A stretch of 64,000 nt of DNA from Candidatus Krumholzibacteriia bacterium (GCA_035268685.1 DATFKK010000180.1:1-64000), one strand, 5' to 3'. Shown: positions 18,768-30,987, numbered from the stretch's first letter. Numbers and translations are program-made. Notes: a model not told the origin generated them from the letters alone.

Positions 18768-20806
18768 TGGACGTGTCTGCGAGACGGAGGATCGATACCG
18801 AACTGCCGCACGCGGTGCGGTGTGAGGAGACCGTCTGGATCACGATGTCCGACGGCATCCGGTTGGCGGCCCGCCTGTGGATTCCGGTGGGTGCGGAGGA
18901 GGATCCGGTTCCTGCGATCCTCGAGTACATTCCGTACCGAAGACGCGACCGCACCCGTGTACGCGACAGCATGAACCACGCCTGGACGGCGGGGCACGGC
19001 TACGCGTGCCTGCGGGTCGACATGCGGGGGAGCGGTGACTCGGAAGGCTTGCTCACCGACGAATACCTGCAGCAGGAGCTCGACGACGGCGTCGAGGTGA
19101 TCCGATGGATCGCCGATCAACCCTGGTGCGACGGCACGGTCGGCATGGTCGGGATCTCCTGGGGAGGATTCAACGGTCTGCAGATCGCGGCCCTGCAGCC
19201 CCCCGAGTTGAAGGCCGTGATCAGCGTGTGTTCGACCGACGACCGTTACGCGGACGATGTCCACTACATGGGGGGATGCCTCCTCGGCGACAACCTCTCG
19301 TGGGCGTCGATCATGTTCCATCGCAACTCCATGCCGCCCGATCCGGCGGTCGTGGGGGAAGACTGGCGCGACCTGTGGTACCGGCGCCTCGACGGCTCGG
19401 GACTCTGGCTCGAGACCTGGTTGCGGCACCAGAGACGTGATCACTACTGGAAGCACGGCTCCGTGTGCGAGGACCCGGCGCGGATCCGATGTCCGGTGCT
19501 CGCCGTGAGTGGGTGGGCCGACGGCTACTCGAATGCGGTGTTCCGTCTGGTGGAGAGCCTCGATGCCCCGGCCCACGGCCTGATCGGCCCGTGGAGTCAT
19601 CGATATCCTCACGACGGCGTGCCCGGTCCGGCGATCGGATTCCTGCAGGAATCCCTGCGGTGGTGGGACCACTGGCTCAAGGGCGAGGATCGAGGTCTCG
19701 ACGACGAACCACGTCTCCGAGCCTGGATGCAGGACAGCGTCTCGCCGAGTGCGCACTACGAGGAGCGCCCGGGGCGTTGGGTGGCCGAGCCGGGATGGCC
19801 TTCACCGCGCATCGAAGAGCGGACCTGGAAGCTCTCTCCACTCCGCCTCGAATCGGCCGACGCAGACGTCCCCGAGACGCAGTTCTACGTCTGTTCGCCG
19901 CTCCGTCTCGGTCTGTACGCGGGCAAGTGGTGCAGTTATGCCGGCCCCCCGGACCTTCCCGGCGACCAGCGGGAGGAGGACGGCGGCGCCCTGGTCTTCG
20001 ACAGCGAACCGCTCGACGAGGCCGTCGAGATCCTGGGTGCGCCCACGGTCGAACTCGAGCTGAGTGCCGATCGCCCGGTGGCCATGGTGGCCGTACGTCT
20101 GTCGGACGTACGGTCCGACCACCGCGCCAATCGTGTCACCTATGGCCTGCTCAATCTGACCCATCGCGATGGTCACGAGCACCCCGAGCCGCTGGAGCCG
20201 GGGCGGCGCTACCGCGTCCGGGTCGACATGAACCACGTCGCCCACACGTTTCCCGTCGGACACCGGCTGCGCCTTGCGGTGTCGACCTCGTACTGGCCGC
20301 TCGCGTGGACACCTCCGGCCGTCGCCGAACTCACCGTGACGGGTGGCCGGAGCACCATGACACTTCCGGTCCGCCCCCCTCGCACCGAGGACGCCGAGCT
20401 CCGTGCCTTCGAGCCACCGGCGACGGCGCCGGGCACACCGACACGGCGCATCCATCCCCGGCAGCACGGCTGGACGGTGCACCGTGACCTGGCGACCGAT
20501 CGCGCGACGCTCGAAGTGCTCAAGGACGAGGGCCTGGTACGCCTCGAGGACATCGAGCTGGATTTCGAGGAGAGCTCGCGCGAGTGGTACACGGTCGAGG
20601 ACGACCGGGCCGACACGGCGCGGGGGGAGGCCGATTGGCGGTACCGTTTGCGGCGCGACGGCTGGGAGGTCAGGGCCCGCACCCGGACGGTGCTCACCTC
20701 CGACGCCGAGTTCTTCCATCTGCACGCCCAGCTCGATGCCTGGGAGGGCGAACGTCGGGTCTACTCCCGGAACTGGACCCGCCGGATTCCGCGGGACCTC
20801 GTGTGA
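18767..20806 (+). CDS. CocE/NonD (S15-type) alpha/beta hydrolase
   Basis: About 679 residues. The hydrolase core shows the oxyanion-side motif DMRGSGDSEG, the nucleophile in GISWGGF (Ser130), an Asp in SGWADGY (about residue 254) and a His in GPWSHRYPHDG (about 283). The C-terminal half is a beta-rich jelly-roll of the PepX_C type. The family includes cocaine esterase, glutaryl acylases and X-prolyl dipeptidyl peptidases, so it hydrolyses esters or amides. No signal peptide, so cytoplasmic. Its ATG overlaps the ATP-grasp stop codon (TGATG), which suggests the two proteins are made in step and act on related compounds. Confidence 0.85.
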   Translation: MDVSARRRIDTELPHAVRCEETVWITMSDGIRLAARLWIPVGAEEDPVPAILEYIPYRRRDRTRVRDSMNHAWTAGHGYACLRVDMRGSGDSEGLLTDEYLQQELDDGVEVIRWIADQPWCDGTVGMVGISWGGFNGLQIAALQPPELKAVISVCSTDDRYADDVHYMGGCLLGDNLSWASIMFHRNSMPPDPAVVGEDWRDLWYRRLDGSGLWLETWLRHQRRDHYWKHGSVCEDPARIRCPVLAVSGWADGYSNAVFRLVESLDAPAHGLIGPWSHRYPHDGVPGPAIGFLQESLRWWDHWLKGEDRGLDDEPRLRAWMQDSVSPSAHYEERPGRWVAEPGWPSPRIEERTWKLSPLRLESADADVPETQFYVCSPLRLGLYAGKWCSYAGPPDLPGDQREEDGGALVFDSEPLDEAVEILGAPTVELELSADRPVAMVAVRLSDVRSDHRANRVTYGLLNLTHRDGHEHPEPLEPGRRYRVRVDMNHVAHTFPVGHRLRLAVSTSYWPLAWTPPAVAELTVTGGRSTMTLPVRPPRTEDAELRAFEPPATAPGTPTRRIHPRQHGWTVHRDLATDRATLEVLKDEGLVRLEDIELDFEESSREWYTVEDDRADTARGEADWRYRLRRDGWEVRARTRTVLTSDAEFFHLHAQLDAWEGERRVYSRNWTRRIPRDLV

Positions 20807-20843
20807 GGCCGGCCGGCTCGGAGACACCGGGGCACGCGCCCGG

Positions 20844-20879
20844 CCCGCCTCCGGACGAAGTCTTCCGTCGGGAGGCGGG
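20844..20879. terminator. hairpin between convergent genes
   Basis: CCCGCCTCC at 20844-20852 pairs with GGAGGCGGG at 20871-20879, and the inner GAC/GTC and GAAG/CTTC bases continue the stem with one mismatch. It lies between the convergent stops at 20806 and 20896 and may end transcription from both sides. No T-run. Confidence 0.5.
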
Positions 20880-20895
20880 CGAGGGGCGCTCCTGA

Positions 20896-23487
20896 CTACT
20901 TCAGGAGGACGGTGCGGAGGGTCTCGTTCCGATCCGGGGTGACCATACGCACGAGGTAGACGCCACTGGCGACGGTCCGACCGGCGTCGTCGGTCCCGTT
21001 CCACCGCACTTCCACCGGTCCGGCGGGGCGGGTCCCGAGACCGAAGTCACGCACGAGGCGTCCGGACACGTCGTACACCCGCAGCTCGACGGCCGATGCA
21101 CGGTCGAGGGAGAAGCGGAAGGTCGTCTGCGGATTGAAGGGGTTCGGGGCCGCGCTCAGCGGGCGACGGGTCGTGGCGGCCACGTCGCCGGGGTTCGCGT
21201 CGCCGGAGAGACGGCCCGCCGGGAGATCCACGGTTTCCGAGGCCACGCCCACGACCTGTGCGATGCCGTCGGTGGCCACTTCCGGTAGGCGGCCTCCGGC
21301 GGAGCCGGCCTGCAGGCGGAGCTGCGCGGGGAAGGTGTCGAGCGGACGCACTCGGATCGTTGCCAGGCGCAGGGCGTCGGCACCCTTCGGGGCCCGCAGC
21401 AGACGAGGCAGACCGACGGTCAGGTTCCCGTCGCGCCCGATGTCGATCGCGCCGTCGGGGAGCCGGACCTCGACGAGGTCGAGGTTGTCCGAGGTCAAGA
21501 GCCGGGCGTCGAAGCCACGGACCCCCCTCCGGGCCACCGGTCCACGGAGTTCGAGGTACGCGGTGATCTCGCCGTTCGCGTCCGCGACGACCTCGCCGCT
21601 CCGGGAGGGGACGACGACGGCCAGTTCGCCGGCCATCGGAGCGTTGCGCGCGACGGCCGGAGCCGGGCAACTGGTGGCATAACCCTCGGCCAGGCGCCCC
21701 ACGTCGGACAGGTTGACGACACCGTCCCAGACGAAGTCGCTACGGAAGTCGTAGTCGCCGTCGAAGTCCGCGGCGAACTCGCCCAGGTCGACGAGGTCGA
21801 CGGTACCGTCGCCGTTGATGTCGGCGCTGTTCACGCGGACCTCCAGGCCGGAGCCGGCGGCGATGTAGGCGACGGTCGACAGGTCGGGGTCGTCGAGGTC
21901 GAGTCGCAGGAGCTCTCCGGGCAGGCTGGAGCCCCGGCCGAAGAGTGCTCCGGAGATGGTGGTGTTCCCGTCGGCGTCGGTGTCGGCGTCGGCGATCAGA
22001 CGGTTGCCGTCACACTGCGACCATCCGCCCTGGGTCGAGCGCACGCCGATCTTCTCGGCCGGGTAGCCGACCAGGGGCTCACCGCGCTCGTTCGTCAACC
22101 GGACCTCGATGGTCGCGTCGATCGTCGTCGCGGCTTCCCCGGGCACCCCACTCCAGACTTCGGCTTCGCTCAGTGGGCGTCCGGATCCGTCGGGGACCGA
22201 GAACAGAGCCACGGTCGACGGGGCCGACCAGCGGACCACGGCGTTCACCCGACGCTCGATGCCGACGTTCATCTCCACGGGAACCACCACGCTCGGTGTG
22301 GCGGGATCGTTGCTCGAGACGATCAGCTCGCAGTCGTAGGTTCCGCTGGCGAGCCCGGCGGCGTCCAGGGTGACCGTGACCGTGGAAGTCGTTCCGGCCG
22401 CCGTCACGCCCGTCGTCGGGTCGGCGGCCAGCCAGCCGCAGGGAGCGCGCGAGGGATCGCGATCGACGATTTCCCACTCGAGATCGGCCGCGTCCACACC
22501 GGCGAGGTTCGCGATCCCGATCTCGGCCGAGGCACTTTCGTTCTCGGCCAGGTAGTAGGTCGGGTCGGGAGCCGTGACCTCGATCTGCGCCGGCACGATC
22601 GAACCCGCGGCCACCATCTCCGGCCGGTAGGTCGCCATGAGCTGATCGGCGCGGTCGGACTGACCGGGGGTGAAGCGCACCATGCACGCGTCGTCGCTGT
22701 AGTCCATGAAGTTGTCGATCGGATCCAGGCCGGGACTCGCACAGGTGTCGCGTCCGGTGGGGCAACCGAAGGCGGGGCTGGCCTCGGCGGGTGTGTCGGC
22801 GACCTCGTCGCCGTCCCCGCAGCCACCCTGGAAGGTGTGGTACAGACCCACGAAGTGACCGACCTCGTGCGTTCCGGTGTCCCCGAGATCGTAGGGCGCC
22901 GCGCTACCGCCGGGGAGCGACGAGTACAGGCAGACCACACCGTGCAGCGGACTGTCCTCCGGATAGGAGAACGGAAGGGTGGCGTACCCCAGGATTCCGC
23001 CTCCGATGTTGCACACGTAGAAGTTCAGCGTGGTCAAGGGATCGACGGCCAGCGCGTTCTTCATCTGGACCTCGGTCGAGGACCCGGGCTGGTGCGTGGA
23101 CCACGCCGTGTTGTTCACGCGATTGATGCTGTCGAGTTCGAACTGGAAGTTCGTGGTCGAGAACCCACCGTTGAGCACCGCGAGCTGGTCCTGGATCTGC
23201 TGGTCGGTGACGTCCCACTCCCCGTTGTCGCCTCGCACCACGTGGAAGGCCACGGGAATGGTCACGATCGACTTGGCCGGAGAAGGGTCGCCGTTGACCT
23301 CCATCCAACGACGGACTTCTTCGCTCACCTGTCGCTGCTGGACGAAGTCGACGTCGGCCGTGGCGCAGCGCGGACCCTGCGTGTAGCCGCCCCCGGGCGT
23401 GCGATAGGTGACGTGATGGTCGACGTCGGCCCTCGCGGGCGCGGCGAAGACCAGGAACAGGGCGAGAACGGGCACGATGCGCCGCAT
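20896..23487 (-). CDS. secreted M43-type zinc metalloprotease with dockerin-like repeats and FlgD-like sorting domain
   Basis: About 863 residues. Signal peptide (MRRIVPVLALFLVFAAPARA), then a pappalysin-type M43 catalytic domain with HEVGHFVGLYH, a downstream FMDYSDDACM turn resembling the Met-turn, and several Cys. Middle residues form Ig-like beta domains. Near residue 600 two calcium-loop repeats (DINGDGTVDLVDLGEF and a second with NLSDVGRL) resemble type I dockerin. The C-terminus matches the FlgD-like/type IX sorting fold: VELRVYDVSGRLVRDF, WNGTDDAGR, VASGVYLVRM. It is likely exported to the cell surface to degrade protein. ATG 23487 has GAGGAG ahead; the open frame to 23634 has no support. 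Confidence 0.85.
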   Translation of the reverse strand: MRRIVPVLALFLVFAAPARADVDHHVTYRTPGGGYTQGPRCATADVDFVQQRQVSEEVRRWMEVNGDPSPAKSIVTIPVAFHVVRGDNGEWDVTDQQIQDQLAVLNGGFSTTNFQFELDSINRVNNTAWSTHQPGSSTEVQMKNALAVDPLTTLNFYVCNIGGGILGYATLPFSYPEDSPLHGVVCLYSSLPGGSAAPYDLGDTGTHEVGHFVGLYHTFQGGCGDGDEVADTPAEASPAFGCPTGRDTCASPGLDPIDNFMDYSDDACMVRFTPGQSDRADQLMATYRPEMVAAGSIVPAQIEVTAPDPTYYLAENESASAEIGIANLAGVDAADLEWEIVDRDPSRAPCGWLAADPTTGVTAAGTTSTVTVTLDAAGLASGTYDCELIVSSNDPATPSVVVPVEMNVGIERRVNAVVRWSAPSTVALFSVPDGSGRPLSEAEVWSGVPGEAATTIDATIEVRLTNERGEPLVGYPAEKIGVRSTQGGWSQCDGNRLIADADTDADGNTTISGALFGRGSSLPGELLRLDLDDPDLSTVAYIAAGSGLEVRVNSADINGDGTVDLVDLGEFAADFDGDYDFRSDFVWDGVVNLSDVGRLAEGYATSCPAPAVARNAPMAGELAVVVPSRSGEVVADANGEITAYLELRGPVARRGVRGFDARLLTSDNLDLVEVRLPDGAIDIGRDGNLTVGLPRLLRAPKGADALRLATIRVRPLDTFPAQLRLQAGSAGGRLPEVATDGIAQVVGVASETVDLPAGRLSGDANPGDVAATTRRPLSAAPNPFNPQTTFRFSLDRASAVELRVYDVSGRLVRDFGLGTRPAGPVEVRWNGTDDAGRTVASGVYLVRMVTPDRNETLRTVLLK

Positions 23488-23650
23488 GGGGACAGCTCCT
23501 CGGGGGTGATGTGGCGAGAGGGTGGCGAAGACGCCGGTGCAGTGCGGGCGAAAAGCCGGACGAAGGCACGGACGATCGACCCACGAGCGGACACGAGTTC
23601 TGCGACAGTACCAGCCGACGTGCGGGTCCGGCAAGGACGGCGCGGAGGTC

Positions 23651-24571
23651 TCAGTTCGCGTGCAGGGTCTGGATCGTGACGAGGAAGACGCCGGCCACGC
23701 CCAGGAGCAGTCCGGCGAGTCGTCGGCGCGTGGTGGGTTCGTGCAGGACGAGAACGGCCAACAGGAAGGTCCACAGCGTGGCCGTCTGGTTCAAGGCGGC
23801 CGCGATCGAGGCGGGCGCGTACTTCATCCCACCGATCCAGAAGAGCAGTGAGACGTAGGTGCCCATGATCGCGCCGGCGATCATCACGGGCCACACCGCG
23901 CGGTTGCGCAGCGCGGGCAGGGTGGCGCGCTGGTCCTTCGAGGCGAGCATGATCAGCGCGCCCACGGCCAGTCCACCGAGCAAACGCCACCAGGTCGCCC
24001 ACACCACCGGGCTCTCCTCGAGCAGGGGCTTGACCATGACGATCGAAACCCCCTGCGTGGTGGTCCCGGCGAGGCCGAAGAGGATCCCGCTGGCCCGGTG
24101 GGGCACGCGGGCCCTGGCGCCACGATCGCGCACCCAGCCCACGGCCAGGACCGCGGTGACGATCAGGAGAGCTCCGAGCGACTGCAGGAGCGTGAGGCGT
24201 TCGTCGAGGAAGATCACGCTGAGCACGATGATCACGGGGCTGTAGCTCGTGTTCACGATCGCCTGCAGGCCGGCGCCGACCCGGTTCAGACACATGAAGA
24301 AGAAGGTGTCGGACAGCCCGATCCCGATCGCGCCACTGGCCACGAGCAACCACACGTCACCGGAACTCGCACCGATCGCGGGCGTGCTCCCCAGTACGAA
24401 GAGCGTGATCGTGAACAGGACCAGCGCCAGTGAGTTCTTGAACAGGTTGAGCGCGACCGGCGGGACCGATTGGCCGGAGACACGGAAGAGGATGATCGCG
24501 ATCGACCAGCAGATCGGCGCGGCCAACGCGAAGAGCTGGCCCATGAGGGGGTTGGCGGCGGACTCGGGCAC
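23651..24571 (-). CDS. EamA/DMT-superfamily transporter
   Basis: About 306 residues with about ten hydrophobic helices arranged as two EamA repeats of five. The first repeat ends with VIFLDERLTLLQSLGALLIV and the second with VLVLHEPTTRRRLAGLLL, the usual Glu-containing loop and final helix of each repeat. These proteins export amino acids or other metabolites, or import nucleotide sugars, across the inner membrane; the substrate is unknown. GTG at 24571 with GAGGAG five bases upstream. Same strand as the metalloprotease gene downstream, separated by 163 bases that contain no further feature. Confidence 0.85.
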   Translation of the reverse strand: MPESAANPLMGQLFALAAPICWSIAIILFRVSGQSVPPVALNLFKNSLALVLFTITLFVLGSTPAIGASSGDVWLLVASGAIGIGLSDTFFFMCLNRVGAGLQAIVNTSYSPVIIVLSVIFLDERLTLLQSLGALLIVTAVLAVGWVRDRGARARVPHRASGILFGLAGTTTQGVSIVMVKPLLEESPVVWATWWRLLGGLAVGALIMLASKDQRATLPALRNRAVWPVMIAGAIMGTYVSLLFWIGGMKYAPASIAAALNQTATLWTFLLAVLVLHEPTTRRRLAGLLLGVAGVFLVTIQTLHAN

Positions 24572-24647
24572 GGAGCTCCTCGGGTACTGGAAGACCCGAG
24601 GAGTCTAGGTGTTCCGGCCGGACGCGCAACGCCCGGCGGACGCCGTT

Positions 24648-26117
24648 CTACTGCATCTCGAGGGCCGGGCGCTCGCCGTCGCCGTCGCCGTCGACATGGA
24701 GGTGGACGATGACCGCGGCTGCTTCGGTCTGACGTGCCTCGTCCTCGGCGGCGCGCCGCTCGTGCCACGAATCGACGGTACCGTGGAGATGGACCACGCC
24801 GCCGTCGACCTCGACGTCGATCTGCCGAGCGTCGACACGGGTGCTCCACCACAGTTGATCCTCGACGGCCTCATGCAGCTTCTCGTCGTCGAAGGGCTCC
24901 TCGGGCGCGTTCCTCACCTGCAGGAGGTTGTCGACGTGGGCGATTCCCGGGATGCGGCCGACCACTCGCTCGGCGCGCGCGCGTTCCCGCATCGTGGTCA
25001 CCCGTCCCATGAGATCGGCTCGCCCGTCGAGGACACGCACGCCGACGTCGTCGTCGTGCAACCAGGCGTCGTGTTCCACCGCGGTCTGCGCGGCCTGCCG
25101 CAGCGCATCGTCGTCGGGGACCTCGGGCGGGGTCACCTCGAGGAGATCGTGGATCGGTCCCGCTCCCGCGACGAGGCCGGCGTCCTCCACCGCCGCTTCT
25201 TCCTGCGCGATCGTGTCGACCTCGCCGCGGAGGGTCACGGCGCCGTTGTCGACCCGGATCTCGGGGAAGGGCGGTTGCAGGCGCGGGTCGAGCTCGTAGG
25301 CGTCCACGATCGCACTGCGGATCGCCTGGTCGCTGCGTTCGATCGGGGGCGTTCGCAGTTCGAGGTCCCGATCGACGTCGACCTCGAGGTCATCGGTCAC
25401 CACGTCGTCGACTCCGAGGACCCAGGCGAGGGCCTTGGCCCGGCGGACCTCCTCGAGACTGCCGACGACACCCTCGAGACGGACCACCGCGGCCTCGACC
25501 TCGACCTCGACGAACCGCCGACTCAGTGCAGCATCGTCGTCCAGACGGGTCCGGACGTCCGCGGCGATGTCGGCGTCGCTGCGCTCCGCGTCGGTCTCGA
25601 CCGCGATCGCGTTCACGACGGTCCGCACACCGTTCACGGTACGGGCCAGGTCCACGGCGTGGACCCGTTCGGCGTTCGAATCGACCGTCCCACGGAGCGT
25701 CACGACTCCTTCGTCGGCCTCGACCACGATCGTGCCGAAGTCGGCGACCGGGTCGTCGAGCAGCAGCCCGGCCACGTGCTGGGCGATCACGGTGTCGTCG
25801 ACGTCGGGAGGGCGGACCTCGATACGGTCGACCAGGCCGCGCACGCCGCGGACGCTCTCGGCGAGCCGCAGGGCCGCGTGATGGGCGTCCGCGCTCGACA
25901 CGGTGCCCCTGAGCTCGGCGATGCCGTCACGGACGTCGACGTCGATCTCGCCCGCCGGGATCTGGTCGTTCACGATGAACTCGGTGTACAGAGCCTGTCG
26001 GATGGCGCCGTCGTCACGGGTCGACCCCGGCGTCGCCGAAGGTGCAGCCGCGGGAGCGAGCAGGGCCGCGAGCGCGATCCCGAACGAAGTCAGCGTGATG
26101 ATGCGATGACGGAACAT
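24648..26117 (-). CDS. exported protein with six tandem BON domains
   Basis: About 489 residues. ATG 26117 has GGAGG eight bases upstream and is followed by a signal peptide (MFRHRIITLTSFGIALAALL). The rest consists of six repeats of about 65-75 residues. Each begins with (D)D..I/L, continues with VDNGAVTLRG-type strand motifs (EADEGVVTLRGTVDS in repeat 2, VDGGVVHLHGTVDS in repeat 6) and ends in a V..I..V strand, the BON pattern seen in OsmY and outer-membrane secretins. BON domains bind phospholipid or peptidoglycan-proximal surfaces. Two to three copies are usual; six is unusual. A periplasmic envelope-stress role is inferred. Strongly acidic overall. Confidence 0.8.
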   Translation of the reverse strand: MFRHRIITLTSFGIALAALLAPAAAPSATPGSTRDDGAIRQALYTEFIVNDQIPAGEIDVDVRDGIAELRGTVSSADAHHAALRLAESVRGVRGLVDRIEVRPPDVDDTVIAQHVAGLLLDDPVADFGTIVVEADEGVVTLRGTVDSNAERVHAVDLARTVNGVRTVVNAIAVETDAERSDADIAADVRTRLDDDAALSRRFVEVEVEAAVVRLEGVVGSLEEVRRAKALAWVLGVDDVVTDDLEVDVDRDLELRTPPIERSDQAIRSAIVDAYELDPRLQPPFPEIRVDNGAVTLRGEVDTIAQEEAAVEDAGLVAGAGPIHDLLEVTPPEVPDDDALRQAAQTAVEHDAWLHDDDVGVRVLDGRADLMGRVTTMRERARAERVVGRIPGIAHVDNLLQVRNAPEEPFDDEKLHEAVEDQLWWSTRVDARQIDVEVDGGVVHLHGTVDSWHERRAAEDEARQTEAAAVIVHLHVDGDGDGERPALEMQ

Positions 26118-26190
26118 GACGACGGCCTCCTCGCCCGTCTGGGGTTCGGAGCCAAGGTGCCGTAGGCGACCCCCACCCCGCATGGGGAGG

Positions 26191-26226
26191 AGCCCGGCGG
26201 CGCGCCTCGGGGATCGCCGCCGGGCT
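26191..26226. terminator. 12-bp perfect hairpin after the baeRF3-like gene
   Basis: AGCCCGGCGGCG at 26191-26202 and CGCCGCCGGGCT at 26215-26226 are exact reverse complements with a 12-base loop. The hairpin lies 18 bases beyond the stop codon of the minus-strand gene ending at 26245 and ahead of the BON gene. A smaller CCCC/GGGG stem follows on the same side. No T-run. Confidence 0.6.
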
Positions 26227-26244
26227 GCGTGTCGATCGTCTCGT

Positions 26245-27411
26245 TCAGCCGTGGAGGACGGCGGCCAGCGGACGACGGCCCGGCATGTCCGCGGTCACCG
26301 TGTAGACCACGTCGGCGCCGCGGGCCCGGCCCAGCACCGCGGCCCGGTCGACGAGGTCCTCGTCGCCGGGGTACTGGCGCTCGTGCACCTCGACGACCTG
26401 CGTCTCGGGATCCATCCGTCCCCAGCGCTCGTCGTCGATCGCGACCATGAGCGTCCGCACCCTTCCCTCCGACACGGCGGCGAGGACTTCCTCCAGCTGG
26501 TCGGCGGTCAGGCCCGTACCCGCCAGGCGTGCATGCTCGGAGCGTGCGCGCTCGAAGGGTCCGTCGAGCGTGGCTTCGACGATCGGCCACGAGCGGTCGT
26601 GCAGCTCGACGGGGTTGTGGTCGTCGGGGCTGCCCGTGACCGTTCGCTCGACGATACGTTCGGCGAGACGACTGTTCCTCCGATAGACCGAGGTCACCGC
26701 ATCGGTCCCCGCCAGCACGACGGGACCCGACTGCGAGGCGATCCTGTCCGAGACCGCGGCATCGACCTTCTGGAGGAACGACAGCAATTCCTCGGCACGG
26801 TCGTCGTCGCCCTTGCCGTGTCCGTGGAAGGTGAGTTGCCCGGGTCCTCCCTGCCGGTGGACGATGTGTCCCTGCAGGGACTCGTGTTCGACCTCGCGAC
26901 CCAGGGCTTCCTCGAGACTCGACGGGATCTCGCCCTGTGGAAGGACCTCGACGGTGTCCCGGGTGCAGCCGAGGAGACGGACGTCGTTGCGACTCAGGGT
27001 GAGGACGAAGTACTCGGCGTTCCCCGTCAGACGGGGCAGCAAGGGTTTCACGTGGTAGCGCTCGTTCACCACACAGCGTTCGGTGAGTTCGTCGGGGACC
27101 TGGATCATCTCCATGCCGTCGGGGTCGAGGAAGACCGCCAGGCCACCGTTCTGACGGTTCCAGAAGTCCTGGTCGCCCACGAGATCGCGGGCCGGCCGGA
27201 GCATGGCTTCGAACGCACGGGGCAGACCGTCGTCCTCGCAGGCACGGATCTGCCGCTCGGCTTCGTCGACCAGGTTGCCGAAACGGATCGGGTCCTGTCG
27301 GACCTGATTGCCCGTACGGTGCGTCGGCATGAACAGCGAGACGCGCCAGCGACGGGGGGGCGCGTCGCGCAGTGCACGGATGAGATCTCGGCGAGTGTCG
27401 GGAGTCGGCAT
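26245..27411 (-). CDS. baeRF3-like (archaeo-eukaryotic release-factor fold) protein
   Basis: About 388 residues, cytoplasmic. The N-terminus with FMPTHRTGNQVRQDPIRFGN and the spacing of LAVFLDPDGMEM, then YFVLTLSRNDVRLLGCTRD and a late domain containing VRTLMVAIDDERWG, fit the bacterial baeRF family 3, relatives of eRF1/Pelota domains 2 and 3. A central GRADVVYTVT-type C-terminal piece resembles the L7Ae-like domain. These proteins are suspected to act on stalled or hibernating ribosomes, but no activity is proven. ATG 27411 has CGGAGG six bases upstream; an in-frame start at 27543 would overlap the sigma-factor gene. It follows the sigma factor on the same strand. Confidence 0.7.
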   Translation of the reverse strand: MPTPDTRRDLIRALRDAPPRRWRVSLFMPTHRTGNQVRQDPIRFGNLVDEAERQIRACEDDGLPRAFEAMLRPARDLVGDQDFWNRQNGGLAVFLDPDGMEMIQVPDELTERCVVNERYHVKPLLPRLTGNAEYFVLTLSRNDVRLLGCTRDTVEVLPQGEIPSSLEEALGREVEHESLQGHIVHRQGGPGQLTFHGHGKGDDDRAEELLSFLQKVDAAVSDRIASQSGPVVLAGTDAVTSVYRRNSRLAERIVERTVTGSPDDHNPVELHDRSWPIVEATLDGPFERARSEHARLAGTGLTADQLEEVLAAVSEGRVRTLMVAIDDERWGRMDPETQVVEVHERQYPGDEDLVDRAAVLGRARGADVVYTVTADMPGRRPLAAVLHG

Positions 27412-27526
27412 GTCGCGCCTCCGGGGTTCGTGTGCATCGACCGATGCTAGGGCCCGGACGACGTGGAACCACGGGGGGAAGACCCCCAGATCGACCCCGG
27501 TGAACTCCGGTCGCTGCGACGGGCGA

Positions 27527-28101
27527 TCAGTCGGATCCGGCATCCAGTTCGCGATGGAGCCAGGCGCGGGCCTTGACCCAGTCGCGGCGAACCGTGCGGT
27601 CGGTCACGCCGAGCGCGGCGGCGGTCTCCGACTCGTTCATGCCGGCGAAGAACCGGCACTCGACCACGCGGGTCAGACGGGGGTCGAGGTCCGACAGCTT
27701 CTGCAGGGCGTCGTCGATCTCGACCACGAGGTCCGCCTGCGAATCGACGCCCAGATCCCCGGTGGCGAGCACCACGCGTTCCCGATCGCCCCCGCGCTTG
27801 CCCGATCCACGGCGTCGGGCGTGATCGACGAGAACCTGACGCATGGCCGTGGCGGCGACGGCGTAGAAGTGCACGCGGTCGTTCCATCCCGATTCCCGGC
27901 CGCGGGCCAGGCGGAGGAAGGCCTCGTGGACCAGCGCCGTCGTCTGCAGGGTGTGGCCGGTCGCCTGTCCGCGCAGGTGCCGCCGGGCGATGTGGCGGAG
28001 TTCGTCGTAGACGACCGGCATCAGGGCGTCGAGGGCGTCGGGATCTCCGCCCTGCAGGCGGTGCAGGAGGGACGTGACGTCGGGGGGCGGGGTTCGGCCG
28101 G

Positions 28102-28105
<4 letters not shown>
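27527..28105 (-). CDS. ECF-type RNA polymerase sigma factor, kinase-linked
   Basis: About 192 residues. Region 2 is visible as VYDELRHIARRHLRGQ and ALVHEAFLRLARG, and region 4 as LSDLDPRLTRVVECRFFAGMNESETAAALGVTDRTVRRDW, given here in parts: the helix-turn-helix reads ESETAAALGVTDRTVRRD. This is the ECF-like group common in Acidobacteria, Planctomycetes and Gemmatimonadota that lacks an anti-sigma neighbour and travels with Ser/Thr kinases. Its ATG overlaps the TGA of the upstream kinase gene (ATGA, 28102-28105), so the two are translationally coupled and the kinase probably controls it, perhaps by phosphorylation. That control is inference. Confidence 0.85.
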
Positions 28106-30864
<2,759 letters not shown>

Positions 30865-30870
30865 GGGTCG

Positions 30871-30876
30871 AGTATA
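30871..30876 (-). promoter_or_regulatory. TATACT -10-like box directly ahead of the kinase ATG
   Basis: On the minus strand TATACT lies six bases before the ATG at 30864, which would put the transcript start at the A of the start codon. No ribosome-binding sequence lies between. No convincing -35 hexamer is seen 17 bases upstream, so this is a pattern-based suggestion. Confidence 0.35.
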
Positions 30877-30987
30877 TCGCAATCGCTCCGGAGATCCCAC
30901 GGGACGTCCGTGTCACGAACCGGTGGGTGGGTGTAGGATAGCCGGTGCACTCCAAGGAATCGCCCTTCGATCCCGGAAAGGCCTCCC

